NCBI RefSeq assembly: GCF_900100605.1
Contig: NZ_FNCN01000025.1
Coordinates: 1 to 64,000 of the forward strand
Source of the DNA: Sinosporangium album
GTDB taxonomy: Bacteria > Actinomycetota > Actinomycetes > Streptosporangiales > Streptosporangiaceae
Direction: 5' to 3'
DNA length: 64,000 bases
The position numbers and the translations under genes are program-made. The notes under the pieces are model-generated. The model made no database searches. It was given only the letters and a program-made list of their open reading frames with translations, and was not told the origin of the DNA. Of the stretch, positions 26,427 to 34,418 are shown piece after piece. Every line of letters starts with the position of its first letter. Positions within the stretch are counted from its first letter, which is position 1.

Positions 26427-27793
26427 CCCCACAGGAGACCGTCGAGCGGGCGCTGTCCCTCAGCGCCGCCGACGACACCATTGTGATCGCCGACGAGGGC
26501 TCCACCGCCAACCTGCGGTTCGCCGGCAACACGCTCACCACCAACGGCGTGGCCCGCTCGTCACAGCTCACCGTCATCTCCATCGTCGGTGAGAGCGTGG
26601 GCGTGGTCTCGCGGTCGGCGGTCCGGCCCGAGCAGATCGCCGACGTCGTGGCCGAGGCCGACCGCACCGCCAGGGACGCCCGTCCCGCGGAGGACGCCCG
26701 GCCGCTGGTCGAGGGCACCGGCCCGGCCGACGGCTGGGACGCCCCTGTCGAGCCCACCGGCATCGGGGTCTTCGCCGGTGTCGCCCCCGCCCTCGGCGAG
26801 GCGTTCGCCGCCGCCGAGGCGGCGGGCACGAAGCTGTACGGCTTCGCCGAGCACTCCCTGACCTCTACCTTCGTCGGCTCGTCGCGGGGCCTGCGCCTGC
26901 GCCACGACCAGCCGACGGGCCGGCTGGAGCTCAACGGCAAGTCCCCCGACATGAAGCGCTCGGCCTGGACCGGCGTCGCGACACGCGACTTCACCGACGT
27001 CGACATCGCGGCCCTGTCCTCCACTCTGGCCACACGGCTCGCATGGGCCTCCCGCCGGATCGACCTGCCCGCGGGCCGCTACGAGACGCTGCTGCCGCCC
27101 ACGGCGGTGGCCGACCTGATGATCTACCTCTACTGGACGGCGGGGGCGCGCGACGCCGCCGACGGGCGCACGGTGTTCTCCGCGCCCGAGGGCAGGACGC
27201 GCGTCGGGGAGAAGCTGTCCCCGCTGCCGCTGCGGCTCTACAGCGACCCGCTCGCGGGCGGCATCGGCTGCTCGCCGTTCGTCGTCGCCCACGCGGGCAG
27301 CCGCGAGAGGTCGGTCTTCGACAACGGCCTGCCGCTGGCGTCCACCGACTGGATCGCGGGCGGCCACCTGGCCAACCTGCTGCAGACCCGGCACTCGGCC
27401 GAACTCACCGGCCTCGCGCCGACCCCGGCGATCGACAACCTGATCATGTCGTCGGCCGGCGCGGACGCCTCGCTGGAGCAGATGATCGCCTCAACCGAGC
27501 GCGGGCTGCTGGTGACCTGCCTGTGGTATATCCGCGAGGTCGATCCTCAGCAGCTCCTGCTCACCGGTCTGACCAGGGACGGCGTCTACCTCGTGGAGAA
27601 GGGCGAGGTGGTCGGGGAGGTCAACAACTTCCGGTTCAACGAGAGCCCGGTGGACCTCCTGGGCCGCACCACGGAGGTGGGGGCGTCGGTGCCGACCCTG
27701 CCGCGCGAGTGGAGCGACTACTTCACCCGCGCCGTCATGCCCGCGCTGCGGGTGCCCGATTTCAACATGTCCACGGTCAGCCAGGCCAACTGA
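26423..27793 (+). CDS. tldE: TldE/PmbA-like protease subunit
   Basis: The 456-residue partner of TldD: same fold, without the HExxxH motif, as expected for the E subunit. The C-terminal part has the family region DPQQLLLTGLTRDGVYLVEKGE. The GTG start overlaps the tldD stop. No obvious peptide substrate gene is adjacent. Confidence 0.93.
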   Translation: MTPQETVERALSLSAADDTIVIADEGSTANLRFAGNTLTTNGVARSSQLTVISIVGESVGVVSRSAVRPEQIADVVAEADRTARDARPAEDARPLVEGTGPADGWDAPVEPTGIGVFAGVAPALGEAFAAAEAAGTKLYGFAEHSLTSTFVGSSRGLRLRHDQPTGRLELNGKSPDMKRSAWTGVATRDFTDVDIAALSSTLATRLAWASRRIDLPAGRYETLLPPTAVADLMIYLYWTAGARDAADGRTVFSAPEGRTRVGEKLSPLPLRLYSDPLAGGIGCSPFVVAHAGSRERSVFDNGLPLASTDWIAGGHLANLLQTRHSAELTGLAPTPAIDNLIMSSAGADASLEQMIASTERGLLVTCLWYIREVDPQQLLLTGLTRDGVYLVEKGEVVGEVNNFRFNESPVDLLGRTTEVGASVPTLPREWSDYFTRAVMPALRVPDFNMSTVSQAN

Positions 27794-27907
27794 CTCCTCC
27801 ACCGCCGGGCGCGGCATGTACGGCGCCGTGCCCGGCCAGGCGGGCCTTCGCCGTACGGCACGGGCCTCGCGCGCACGCCGGGCCCCGGCCGTACGGCACG
27901 GGCCCGC
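27794..27907. repeat. convergent intergenic with two CCGTACGGCACGGGCC copies
   Basis: Two copies of a GCCGTACGGCACGGGCC block (starting 27850 and 27888) lie between the convergent tldE and dodecin genes. The decamer GCCGTACGGC in each is a perfect palindrome. Confidence 0.6.
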
Positions 27908-28120
27908 TCAGGCGTCCTCCAGGCGGAAGCCGACCTTCATCCCGACCTGGAAGTGCGCCACCTCTCCGTCGACGAGGTGGCCGCGCACCTCGGTGACCTC
28001 GAACCAGTCAAGGTGGCGCAGGGTGCGCGCGGCGCGCCCGAGCCCGTTGCGTATGGCCTGGTCGATGCCTTCCCCCGAGGAACCGACCACTTCGGTCACC
28101 CGGTACGTTCGATCCGTCAT
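27908..28120 (-). CDS. dodecin family flavin-binding protein
   Basis: A 70-residue protein (MTDRTYRVTEVVGSSGEGID...) matching dodecin, a small dodecameric flavin store. The conserved central W and following GHLVDGEVAHFQVGMKVGF are present. ATG 28120 gives the standard length; GGGAG lies just upstream. Confidence 0.93.
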   Translation of the reverse strand: MTDRTYRVTEVVGSSGEGIDQAIRNGLGRAARTLRHLDWFEVTEVRGHLVDGEVAHFQVGMKVGFRLEDA

Positions 28121-28244
28121 CCCGCTCCCCCGCATCTCAGCAGCAGTACCGGCCGCCCCCGTGGCCGGGCCGTGCCTGTTGACTACCCGGGAGGGCCCGT
28201 CACATGCCAAGGGTCACCCGGTGGCCGGAGAGGTCTAACGTGGA

Positions 28245-28562
28245 ATGGTGAAGACGTGGCGGAAGCGCTCGACCGTGCATCCGGTGACCGATGCCCAGCC
28301 CTCTCTGACCGCCGACATCGGCCGTAGGGAGAAGCGCTATCTCATCCAGATGGGCATCCGCACCATCTGTCTGATTCTCGCCGTGGTCGTCCCCGGACCC
28401 TGGCCTGTGAAGATCATCTTTATCGCGGGCGCTGTATTTTTGCCGTACATTGCCGTAATCGGGGCGAATGAACGGGGGAAAGGCACCCCTCCCCCCACCT
28501 TTGACGACCCGGAAGCTAACCAAAACGAGATACCAAGGCATCGACGTGAGATCGGGTCGTGA
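28245..28562 (+). CDS. DUF3099 family membrane protein
   Basis: A 105-residue protein with PSLTADIGRREKRYLIQMGIR followed by two hydrophobic segments (about 37-55 and 57-75) and a polar tail; this matches the actinobacterial DUF3099 family. Function unknown. It is directly upstream of the hairpin RNA below. Confidence 0.85.
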   Translation: MVKTWRKRSTVHPVTDAQPSLTADIGRREKRYLIQMGIRTICLILAVVVPGPWPVKIIFIAGAVFLPYIAVIGANERGKGTPPPTFDDPEANQNEIPRHRREIGS

Positions 28563-28569
28563 CTAAGTC

Positions 28570-28601
28570 TTGACGCACACCACGGGTAGTAGGTGTACGC
28601 T
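28570..28601 (+). promoter_or_regulatory. possible promoter of the hairpin RNA
   Basis: TTGACG at 28570-28575 resembles a -35 box; TGTACG or TACGCT (28594-28601) is a weak -10 candidate at an 18- to 20-bp spacing. The pair stands immediately before the structured RNA, which supports it, but the -10 is poor. Confidence 0.35.
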
Positions 28602-28603
28602 TT

Positions 28604-28721
28604 AGCCAAGCGCCCTGGTCCCCCGTCGGGGCGCTGGTGCCGGCGTTCCGGGCCCCCGTCGGAACGCCGATGAAGCGACGCCGGGTGGTTTGCCCCCGTA
28701 ACCACCCGGCGTCGCCCTTTT
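28604..28721 (+). ncRNA. 6C-like small RNA with three C-loop hairpins
   Basis: Three hairpins follow in order: 28609-28635 (7-bp stem), 28641-28669 (10-bp stem) and 28675-28715 (perfect 16-bp stem). Each loop contains CCCCCGT. The last is followed by TTTT and acts as the likely terminator. The design resembles the actinobacterial 6C RNA class, whose two hairpins carry cytosine-rich loops. Here the runs are five cytosines and the terminator loop repeats the motif. Identity with 6C is an inference; a free-standing small RNA after DUF3099 is well supported by structure. Confidence 0.65.
28675..28721 (+). terminator. intrinsic terminator, 16-bp stem with T-run
   Basis: GCGACGCCGGGTGGTT (28675-28690) pairs perfectly with 28700-28715, followed by CCTTTT. 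It ends the small RNA and may also terminate DUF3099 transcription. Confidence 0.8.
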
Positions 28722-28968
28722 CATCTCATCTTTGACGGGGAGCCTTCCCCCCGACCACCTCCCGCGGCCGTCCCGTCGGCGCACGCCTGTCGCGCCCGTC
28801 GAACGCGGCGCCGCAGCGGGTCGGTCAAGTCCGCCAGTCAAAGCGCCGCGGGGACCATGCCGTACGGCGAGCGCGCTGTGGCCGCCCGTGACGGGCGGCC
28901 CTGCGGGAGCGGGCTCGCGGCGAGCGGCCCCGGACGGCGGTGGACGAGCGGTCGGCCATCGGGAGCGG
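28722..28968. other. intergenic, nothing recognised
   Basis: About 250 bp of GC-rich sequence between the RNA terminator and the convergent DUF6457 gene. It contains one GCCGTACGGC palindrome (28859-28868) and no convincing coding frame. Confidence 0.5.
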
Positions 28969-29214
28969 TCAGCGGTCCTTCGTGTCGGCCGCCCACTCGC
29001 GGGCGCGGCGGGTGAGCAGGCCGACGGCGTCCTCGGGGGCGGTGCCCGCGCCCTTCGCCAGGCCGAGCAGATAGACGGTCAGCGGGGCAGCGGGGCGCGC
29101 GACGCCGTGGGCGATCTCACGCGTCAGGTCGAGGACCACGTCGCGGTCGACCGTGGCCGGGTCGATGCCCAGCTCGCGGCACACCTCCGCGGTCCACTCC
29201 TCCAGCACGTTCAC
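28969..29214 (-). CDS. DUF6457-type small protein
   Basis: An 81-residue protein (NVLEEWTAEVCRELGIDPA ... YLLGLAKGAG) of the type found beside molybdenum cofactor genes in actinobacteria. GTG 29214 has AGGAG with 8-nt spacing. It follows mobA on the same strand after a 206-bp repeat-containing gap. Its role is unknown; the context suggests molybdopterin metabolism. Confidence 0.78.
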   Translation of the reverse strand: MNVLEEWTAEVCRELGIDPATVDRDVVLDLTREIAHGVARPAAPLTVYLLGLAKGAGTAPEDAVGLLTRRAREWAADTKDR

Positions 29215-29420
29215 AGGACACACTCCTTTCACACCCATCCCCGCACTCCGGGAACGGGTCCGTTTCACGGCCCGCGGCACCGAGACGCGCACGCGGCGGG
29301 ACACGGGCACGGCCGGACGGGCCCGATCTCGCCGCCCGCCGCGCACGACCCGCCGCGCGCCCGCGGCGTTCGGCGGGACACGGGCACGGCGGGACACGGC
29401 GCGCGGCGCCGGGGAGCGCG
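29215..29420. repeat. gap with GGCGGGACACGGGCACGG repeats
   Basis: Imperfect repeats of CGGCGGGACACGGGCACGG occur at about 29296-29315 and 29369-29400, between mobA and the DUF6457 gene. There is no coding frame with family resemblance. Confidence 0.5.
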
Positions 29421-30038
29421 TCAAGGAACAGGATCATCCGCGTGGTCGCGCTCCGCCAGGTCCCGCGCGCGGCGCAGATCATCCATTGTGTCGCAGTCGA
29501 ACCACGGCTCCGGGAGGCCGGGCGCGGGCGGCGCCGCCAGCCGTACGGGCTGGAGTGGGCCGAGCAGGCCGTGGAGCGAGCGCCCGGTGTAGGACGCCAG
29601 GGCCCGGCGGAGCGGCTCCACCCGCCAGAGGCCGACCAGCCACTGCTCGCGGCCCTCGCCGTCCACCAGGACGGCGCCGTGGGCGTCGCCGGAGGCCGCC
29701 AGCAGCGCGTGGACGTGCCGGGGCTCAAGGAACGGGAGGTCACCCGCCAGGAGAGCCGTCCAGGGCGCCGAGACCTCCGCCAGGCCTGCGCGCAGCGCCG
29801 GGACGGGGCCGCCGCCCGGCGGGTCCTCCCGGACGAACACCGCCCCGGGCAGCCCCTCGCGCTCCGGCCCCACCACGACCACCCGCCGGGCATCGGCCAC
29901 GGCCGACGCGACACGCCGCACCAGTGCGAGGCCCCCGACCTCCAGGCCCGGCTTGTCCCGCCCGGACAGCCGCGCGGCACCGCCCCCGGCAAGCACCACC
30001 GCGTCATATACAGGCGCCCGCTCCCCCGGCGCTCTCAC
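29421..30038 (-). CDS. mobA: molybdenum cofactor guanylyltransferase MobA-like
   Basis: About 205 residues of a nucleotidyltransferase fold. AVVLAGGGAARLSGRDKP is the nucleotide-binding loop (normally LAGGxSxRMGxDK), LLAGDLPFL carries the metal-binding Asp, and the C-terminus has WFDCDTMDDLRRARDL. It attaches GMP to molybdopterin. Start is uncertain: GTG 30038 gives a compact protein; ATG 30119 would add 27 residues. It lies downstream of moaA in the same direction. Confidence 0.85.
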   Translation of the reverse strand: MRAPGERAPVYDAVVLAGGGAARLSGRDKPGLEVGGLALVRRVASAVADARRVVVVGPEREGLPGAVFVREDPPGGGPVPALRAGLAEVSAPWTALLAGDLPFLEPRHVHALLAASGDAHGAVLVDGEGREQWLVGLWRVEPLRRALASYTGRSLHGLLGPLQPVRLAAPPAPGLPEPWFDCDTMDDLRRARDLAERDHADDPVP

Positions 30039-30171
30039 CACGCCGCCCCCCACCCTGCCGTCCACACTGTCCACCCCGCCGTCCGCCCTGCCCCCTGTAA
30101 CGGCCCCCTGTAACGCCATCCGGGCCGATGCCCGCGCCACACCGGCCCTGCCGCCGCCCACGCCGCCCAGA

Positions 30172-31161
30172 TCAGCCGCCGATGGCGGACATGGGGCGGG
30201 CCGGCTGGAGGAAGGCCGGGTCGTCGATGCCGTGCCCGGCGCGCTTGACGCGTACGGCGGCACGCCAGCGCTCGGCCAGTTCGTCGTCGCCCGCCCCATT
30301 GCGCATCGCCGTACGCAGGTCGGACTCGTCGGTGGCGAACAGGCAGTTGCGGATCTGCCCGTCGGCCGTGAGGCGGACGCGGTCGCAGGTGCCGCAGAAC
30401 GGGCGGGTGACGGATCCGATGACCCCGACCCGCGCCGGCCCGCCGTCGACGAGGAACAGCTCGGCGGGCGCGCTCCCACGCTCGCGGGGGTCGTCAGGCG
30501 TGAGGTCGTAGGCGTCGAGCAGGCGCTTGAGGATCTCGTCGGCGGTCACCATGGTGTCGCGCCGCCAGCCGTGCTGGGCGTCGAGCGGCATCTGCTCGAT
30601 GAAACGCAGCTCGTAGCCGCGTTCGAGGCAGTAGTCCAGCAGCGGCACGGCCTCGTGGTCGTTGACGTCCCGCATCAGTACGGCGTTGACCTTGACGGGC
30701 CGCAGTCCGGCCGCCTCGGCGGACGCGAGCCCGGCGAGCACGTCGGCGAGGCGGTCGCGGTGGGCGAGTCTCACGAACGTGTCGCGGTCGAGGGTGTCGA
30801 GGGAGACGTTGACCCGGTCGAGGCCGGCGTCGGCGAGGGGGGCGGCGAGGCGGCTGAGGCCGATGCCGTTCGTGGTGACCGAGAGCCGGGGCCTGGGCCT
30901 CAGCGCGGCGGTGCGGGTCACGATGTCGACGAGTTCGCGGCGGAGCAGCGGCTCGCCGCCCGTGTAGCGCACCTCGGTGATGCCGAGCCGTTCGACTCCG
31001 ATGCCGACGAGGCGCACGATCTCGTCGGCGGTCAGGAGCTCGGGCTTGGGCAGCCACTCCAGCCCCTCGGGGGGCATGCAGTAGGTGCAGCGCAGGTTGC
31101 ACCGGTCCGTCAGGGAGACCCGCAGGTCCGTCGCCACCCGTCCGAACGAGTCCACCAGCAC
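30172..31161 (-). CDS. moaA: GTP 3',8-cyclase MoaA
   Basis: A 329-residue radical SAM enzyme for the first step of molybdopterin synthesis. The N-terminal cluster is CNLRCTYC; YTGGEPLLR binds SAM; the C-terminal second cluster is CGTCDRVRLTADGQIRNC; it ends in the double glycine SAIGG. GTG 31161 is chosen for AGGAGG with 9-nt spacing and the normal N-terminus VDSFGRVATDLRVS. It forms a unit with mobA and the DUF6457 gene. Confidence 0.95.
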   Translation of the reverse strand: MLVDSFGRVATDLRVSLTDRCNLRCTYCMPPEGLEWLPKPELLTADEIVRLVGIGVERLGITEVRYTGGEPLLRRELVDIVTRTAALRPRPRLSVTTNGIGLSRLAAPLADAGLDRVNVSLDTLDRDTFVRLAHRDRLADVLAGLASAEAAGLRPVKVNAVLMRDVNDHEAVPLLDYCLERGYELRFIEQMPLDAQHGWRRDTMVTADEILKRLLDAYDLTPDDPRERGSAPAELFLVDGGPARVGVIGSVTRPFCGTCDRVRLTADGQIRNCLFATDESDLRTAMRNGAGDDELAERWRAAVRVKRAGHGIDDPAFLQPARPMSAIGG

Positions 31162-31303
31162 CGGGGCCCACCTCCTGTCGTCCGGCCGCCTCCGGGGAGA
31201 GCGCCTGGCACGAGGCTCCTCTCGTACGGCGGAGCCCGCTGGACGTAACCCTACGGGGTGTCCGGATCTTTCCACACAGACGGCCTTTAACCGCGACAAC
31301 GGT

Positions 31304-31334
31304 GGGGCGGGCCCCGCGATTCCGGGCCCGCCCC
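31304..31334. terminator. hairpin terminator after rtcB
   Basis: GGGGCGGGCCC (31304-31314) pairs perfectly with GGGCCCGCCCC (31324-31334) around a 9-nt loop, just past the rtcB stop on the minus strand and before moaA. No T-run. Confidence 0.65.
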
Positions 31335-31356
31335 GTCGCCGACACACGTGCCCGGC

Positions 31357-32544
31357 TCAACCCTTGATGCAGATGACCTGCCGCAGGTGCGCCACGACCC
31401 GCACGAGGTCGGTCTGCGCCGCCATCACGGCCCGGAGGTCCTTGTAGGCGCCGGGGATCTCGTCGAGCACCCCCTGGTCCTTGCGGCACTCGACTCCGGC
31501 GGTCTGCGCCTCGAGATCGGCCAGGGTGAAGGTCTTCTTGGCCTTGTTCCGGCTCATCCGGCGGCCTGCCCCGTGGGAGGCCGAGTTGAACGAGGACTCG
31601 TTGCCCAGCCCCTCGACGATGTAGGTGCCGGTGGCCATCGAGCCCGGAATGATGCCGAGATCGCCGGAGCCGGCCCGGATCGCCCCCTTGCGGGTGACCA
31701 GGACGTCCACCCCGTCATAGGTCTCCTCGGCCACGTAGTTGTGGTGGCAGGAGATCTCGGGCTCGAACGCGATGCCGGGGAGGTGGCGGCGGAGCACGTC
31801 GCGAACCAGGGCCATCATGAGCGCGCGGTTGCGCCGCGCGTAGTCCTGCGCCCAGTAGAGGTCCCGGCGGTACGCCTCCATCTGCGGGGTGCCGGACACG
31901 AAGACCGCGAGGTCGCGGTCGGGCAGGTCCTGGTTGTGGGGAAGCCGCTGGGCCTCGTGGATGTGGTGCTCGGCGAGCTCCTTGCCGATGTTGCGGGAGC
32001 CGGAGTGGAGGACCACCCACACCGCGCCGTCGTCGTCGGCGCACACCTCGAGGAAGTGGTTTCCCCCGCCGAGCGTGCCCATCTGCACCTCGGCCCGTTC
32101 GCGGCGGGGCCGTACGGCGGGGGCGAGGTCGTCGAAGTGCCTCCAGAACGCGGCCCAGTCGCCGGTCGGGAACCCGTGCAACCTCGCGGGGTCGACGGGG
32201 CGCTTGTGGTGGCCGAATCCGACGGGGATGGCCTGCTCAAGCTTGGACCGCAGGTAGGCGAGGTTGTCGGGCAGCTGCGAGGCGGTGTAGGAGGTCTTGA
32301 CCGCGGTCATCCCGCAGCCGATGTCGACCCCCACGGCGGCGGGCGAGACCGCGCCGCGCATAGCGATGACCGAGCCCACGGTCGCGCCCTTGCCGTAGTG
32401 CACGTCGGGCATCACCGCGACGCCGTGCACCCACGGAAGGTCGGCGACATTGCGCAGTTGCCGCATGGCCTGGTCCTCGACCTCGGCGGGGTCGGCCCAC
32501 ATCCTGATCGGCGCTCTGGCCCCGGCCACCATGGTGTACGTCAT
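31357..32544 (-). CDS. rtcB: RtcB family RNA ligase
   Basis: A 395-residue RtcB protein with metal and catalytic signatures: MPDVHYGKGATVGSVIAM, VGVDIGCGM (metal Cys), LGGGNHFLEV, HSGSRNIG and the C-terminal HGAGRRMSRNKA holding the guanylylated His. RtcB joins 2',3'-cyclic phosphate and 5'-OH RNA ends using GTP and Mn. Archease and RNA cyclase genes are not adjacent. It is divergent from the secreted repeat protein. Confidence 0.94.
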   Translation of the reverse strand: MTYTMVAGARAPIRMWADPAEVEDQAMRQLRNVADLPWVHGVAVMPDVHYGKGATVGSVIAMRGAVSPAAVGVDIGCGMTAVKTSYTASQLPDNLAYLRSKLEQAIPVGFGHHKRPVDPARLHGFPTGDWAAFWRHFDDLAPAVRPRRERAEVQMGTLGGGNHFLEVCADDDGAVWVVLHSGSRNIGKELAEHHIHEAQRLPHNQDLPDRDLAVFVSGTPQMEAYRRDLYWAQDYARRNRALMMALVRDVLRRHLPGIAFEPEISCHHNYVAEETYDGVDVLVTRKGAIRAGSGDLGIIPGSMATGTYIVEGLGNESSFNSASHGAGRRMSRNKAKKTFTLADLEAQTAGVECRKDQGVLDEIPGAYKDLRAVMAAQTDLVRVVAHLRQVICIKG

Positions 32545-32794
32545 ATGTGTCGCCTCCTTCCGGCGTCGTCCGGAGACCTATCAGGCCAGAGACGACCGCT
32601 CTGCGGCAACTCATTTACGATCTATACCCCGGATGTCCCCTTGGTTCGCTCGTCGCTTGGTCTGCGCAGTGAGCGACTGTGGGGGCCGCTGTGCCGTACG
32701 GCAGGTCAAGCTTTGCGTGGGACAGGCGTGCTTTGCCGTACGTGGGGTGTTTCGAAGCCCTGGCCATGACCTAGCGGTTTTTAACCTCTCGGTC
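32545..32794. promoter_or_regulatory. divergent gap between rtcB and the secreted repeat protein
   Basis: A 250-bp gap with a GCCGTACGGC palindrome (32693-32702) and a nearby related GCCGTACGTGG about 30 bp later. An AT-rich TTTTTAACC precedes the plus-strand start. No certain promoter was identified. Confidence 0.35.
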
Positions 32795-34135
32795 ATGATC
32801 AAAAAAGTAGTTCTCCTGTCCCTTGCGGCGGGAACGGTGGTCCTGCCCACCGCAGCGCAGGCGGCCCCGGTGCCGACCGACGACGGGGTGGCGATCAGGG
32901 CCGTCCGCATCAAGCCGGGTTCGCCCGTCGTCGGGGCCAGCGGTTCGGTCCGCTTGGTGGTCGACGTCGTGGCGCGCGGCGTGGTGGGCCGGAACGGCGT
33001 CACCATCAAGGTAAGCCCTGGCATGCCGCCTCAGGACGCCGCCGACCTGTCCGGCGAGACCGCGGCCAAGGACCAAGCCAAGGACAAGGCCAAGGAGCAG
33101 GCCAAGGAGCAGGCCAAAGACCAGAAGGATCACAAGGAAGGCAAGGACGTCAAGGAGGGCAAAGAACAGGCGCCCGGTGGTGACGCCGCCGCCGAGGAGC
33201 TCGCGGTCGAGATGATCGACGAGGCCGCCCCGGACACCCCGGCGGCCTCGGGGGCGACGTCGGGCTCGGGGGCGACGTCGGGCTCGGGGGCGACGTCGGG
33301 CTCGGCTCAGGACGCGGCTCAGGACGTCACTCACGACACGGCCCACGACACCACCCAAGACACCACTCACGACACGGCCCACGACACGGCCCCGCCCGCG
33401 ATCTCGGCCACGAACTCGGCGGGGCAGTCGGCGGGTTCGAGCACGAACCCGATCACGGGCCCGGTCCCGAACGCCGCGCCTAACGCCGCCAAGCCCGCGG
33501 CCGGCACGCCCGGGACACCGGGAGCGGCGGGCACGCCCGCAACGACCGGGGCGAGCGCCGGTAAGCCGGCGGCCGGGACCGCCGACGCGGCGGAGGCGAA
33601 CGCCGCCAAGCCCGGCGCCGCCAAGCCCGCCGCTGAGGGGAAGCCCGCGGGCACGCGTGCCTCCGAGGGATGGCAGACGTGGCGGTTCCTGCCCGAGAAG
33701 GGCCTGAGCCGCTGGTATCCGACGGGCTACTGGACCGTGCGCGTCACCGCCAAGGGCGCCAACGGGCAGACCATCACGGAGTACGCGACCTTCCGCCTCC
33801 GCCGCAACACGGCCTTCACCGACCTGCGGGCCGTCCGCATCAAGAACACCCAGGCCGTGCGGGTGCGCGGCACGCTCAGCCGGGTCGACCCGACCGGTCA
33901 CCTGGACTACACCCCCTACGCGGGACAGCAGGTGGAGATCCTGCACCGCCCCTCCGGCGCGGCCAAGTGGGAGCTCGCCGCGACGGTCACGACCGACCAG
34001 TCGGGCCGCTTCTCGGAGCGCGTCGCCAACCGTACGAGTGGTCTGTGGCGGATGCGCTACAACGGCACCGACCACTACGCCAATGACCTGAGCGATGTCC
34101 AGAGGACGACGGTCGTGAAGCCGCGCCGCCTCTGA
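32795..34135 (+). CDS. secreted two-domain protein with a long repeat insertion
   Basis: The 446-residue product has a signal peptide (1-24) and a short beta domain start (about 28-77: VAIRAVRIKPGSPVVGASG). About 215 residues of low complexity follow: Lys/Glu/Gln/Asp repeats, three GATSGS units, THDTAHDTTQDT repeats and an Ala/Pro/Gly tract. The fold resumes at about 292 (WQTWRFLPEKGLSRWYPTGYWTVRVTAKG) and ends in a second beta domain (VRGTLSRVDPTG ... WRMRYNGTDHYANDLSDVQR). The two ordered parts match the smaller secreted proteins at 53097 and 54234, so it looks like a paralog with an insertion in its first domain. Function unknown; probably cell-surface. Confidence 0.75.
   Translation: MIKKVVLLSLAAGTVVLPTAAQAAPVPTDDGVAIRAVRIKPGSPVVGASGSVRLVVDVVARGVVGRNGVTIKVSPGMPPQDAADLSGETAAKDQAKDKAKEQAKEQAKDQKDHKEGKDVKEGKEQAPGGDAAAEELAVEMIDEAAPDTPAASGATSGSGATSGSGATSGSAQDAAQDVTHDTAHDTTQDTTHDTAHDTAPPAISATNSAGQSAGSSTNPITGPVPNAAPNAAKPAAGTPGTPGAAGTPATTGASAGKPAAGTADAAEANAAKPGAAKPAAEGKPAGTRASEGWQTWRFLPEKGLSRWYPTGYWTVRVTAKGANGQTITEYATFRLRRNTAFTDLRAVRIKNTQAVRVRGTLSRVDPTGHLDYTPYAGQQVEILHRPSGAAKWELAATVTTDQSGRFSERVANRTSGLWRMRYNGTDHYANDLSDVQRTTVVKPRRL
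33050..33400. repeat. coding repeats in the secreted protein gene
   Basis: Repeats of AAGGACAAGGCCAAGGAGCAG type (about 33060-33125), three exact 18-bp GGGGCGACGTCGGGCTCG units (about 33249-33305) and 12- to 24-bp CACGACACGGCC/CACGACACCACC units (about 33330-33395) encode the low-complexity insertion. Confidence 0.85.
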
Positions 34136-34140
34136 CCTGT

Positions 34141-34210
34141 GATGAGTCGCGATGAGTCGTGATGACTCGCGATGCTTTGCGATGCCTTGCGATGCCTCAT
34201 GATGACGTGA
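34141..34210. repeat. seven tandem 10-bp units starting GATG
   Basis: Units are GATGAGTCGC, GATGAGTCGT, GATGACTCGC, GATGCTTTGC, GATGCCTTGC, GATGCCTCAT and GATGACGTGA, without gaps. The array begins just after the stop codon of the secreted repeat protein and ends before the terminator hairpin. Confidence 0.85.
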
Positions 34211-34236
34211 GCGTTGTCCGCTGACTTCGTGTCCGA

Positions 34237-34270
34237 GAGCGCCCGGTCCCCCGCGGGGGACCGGGCGCTC
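34237..34270. terminator. terminator hairpin, 15-bp stem
   Basis: GAGCGCCCGGTCCCC (34237-34251) pairs perfectly with 34256-34270 around a 4-nt CGCG loop. It separates the secreted repeat protein from the POT transporter. Confidence 0.75.
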
Positions 34271-34418
34271 CGCGTTCCGCGATCTCTGCGATCTCGCGTT
34301 TCAAAGTCTCGCCAAAAGCGACCTCCGCCGCTTGGCACCCCCGAGGCTGGGCATTGATCCCTGCACCTCCCCGGCAAGCCACGAGAGGTACGACGTCGCG
34401 ATCGGGGGCGGTCACGCG

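Noticed and set aside
28602-28841. Small minus-strand ORF over the hairpin RNA
   Set aside because: It is the complement of perfect hairpins; RNA structure explains the sequence.
33050-33400. CRISPR-like repeat array
   Set aside because: Repeats are in frame, encode low-complexity protein and have no unique equal-length spacers.
34141-34210. CRISPR array from regular GATG units
   Set aside because: Units are contiguous 10-mers with no spacers.
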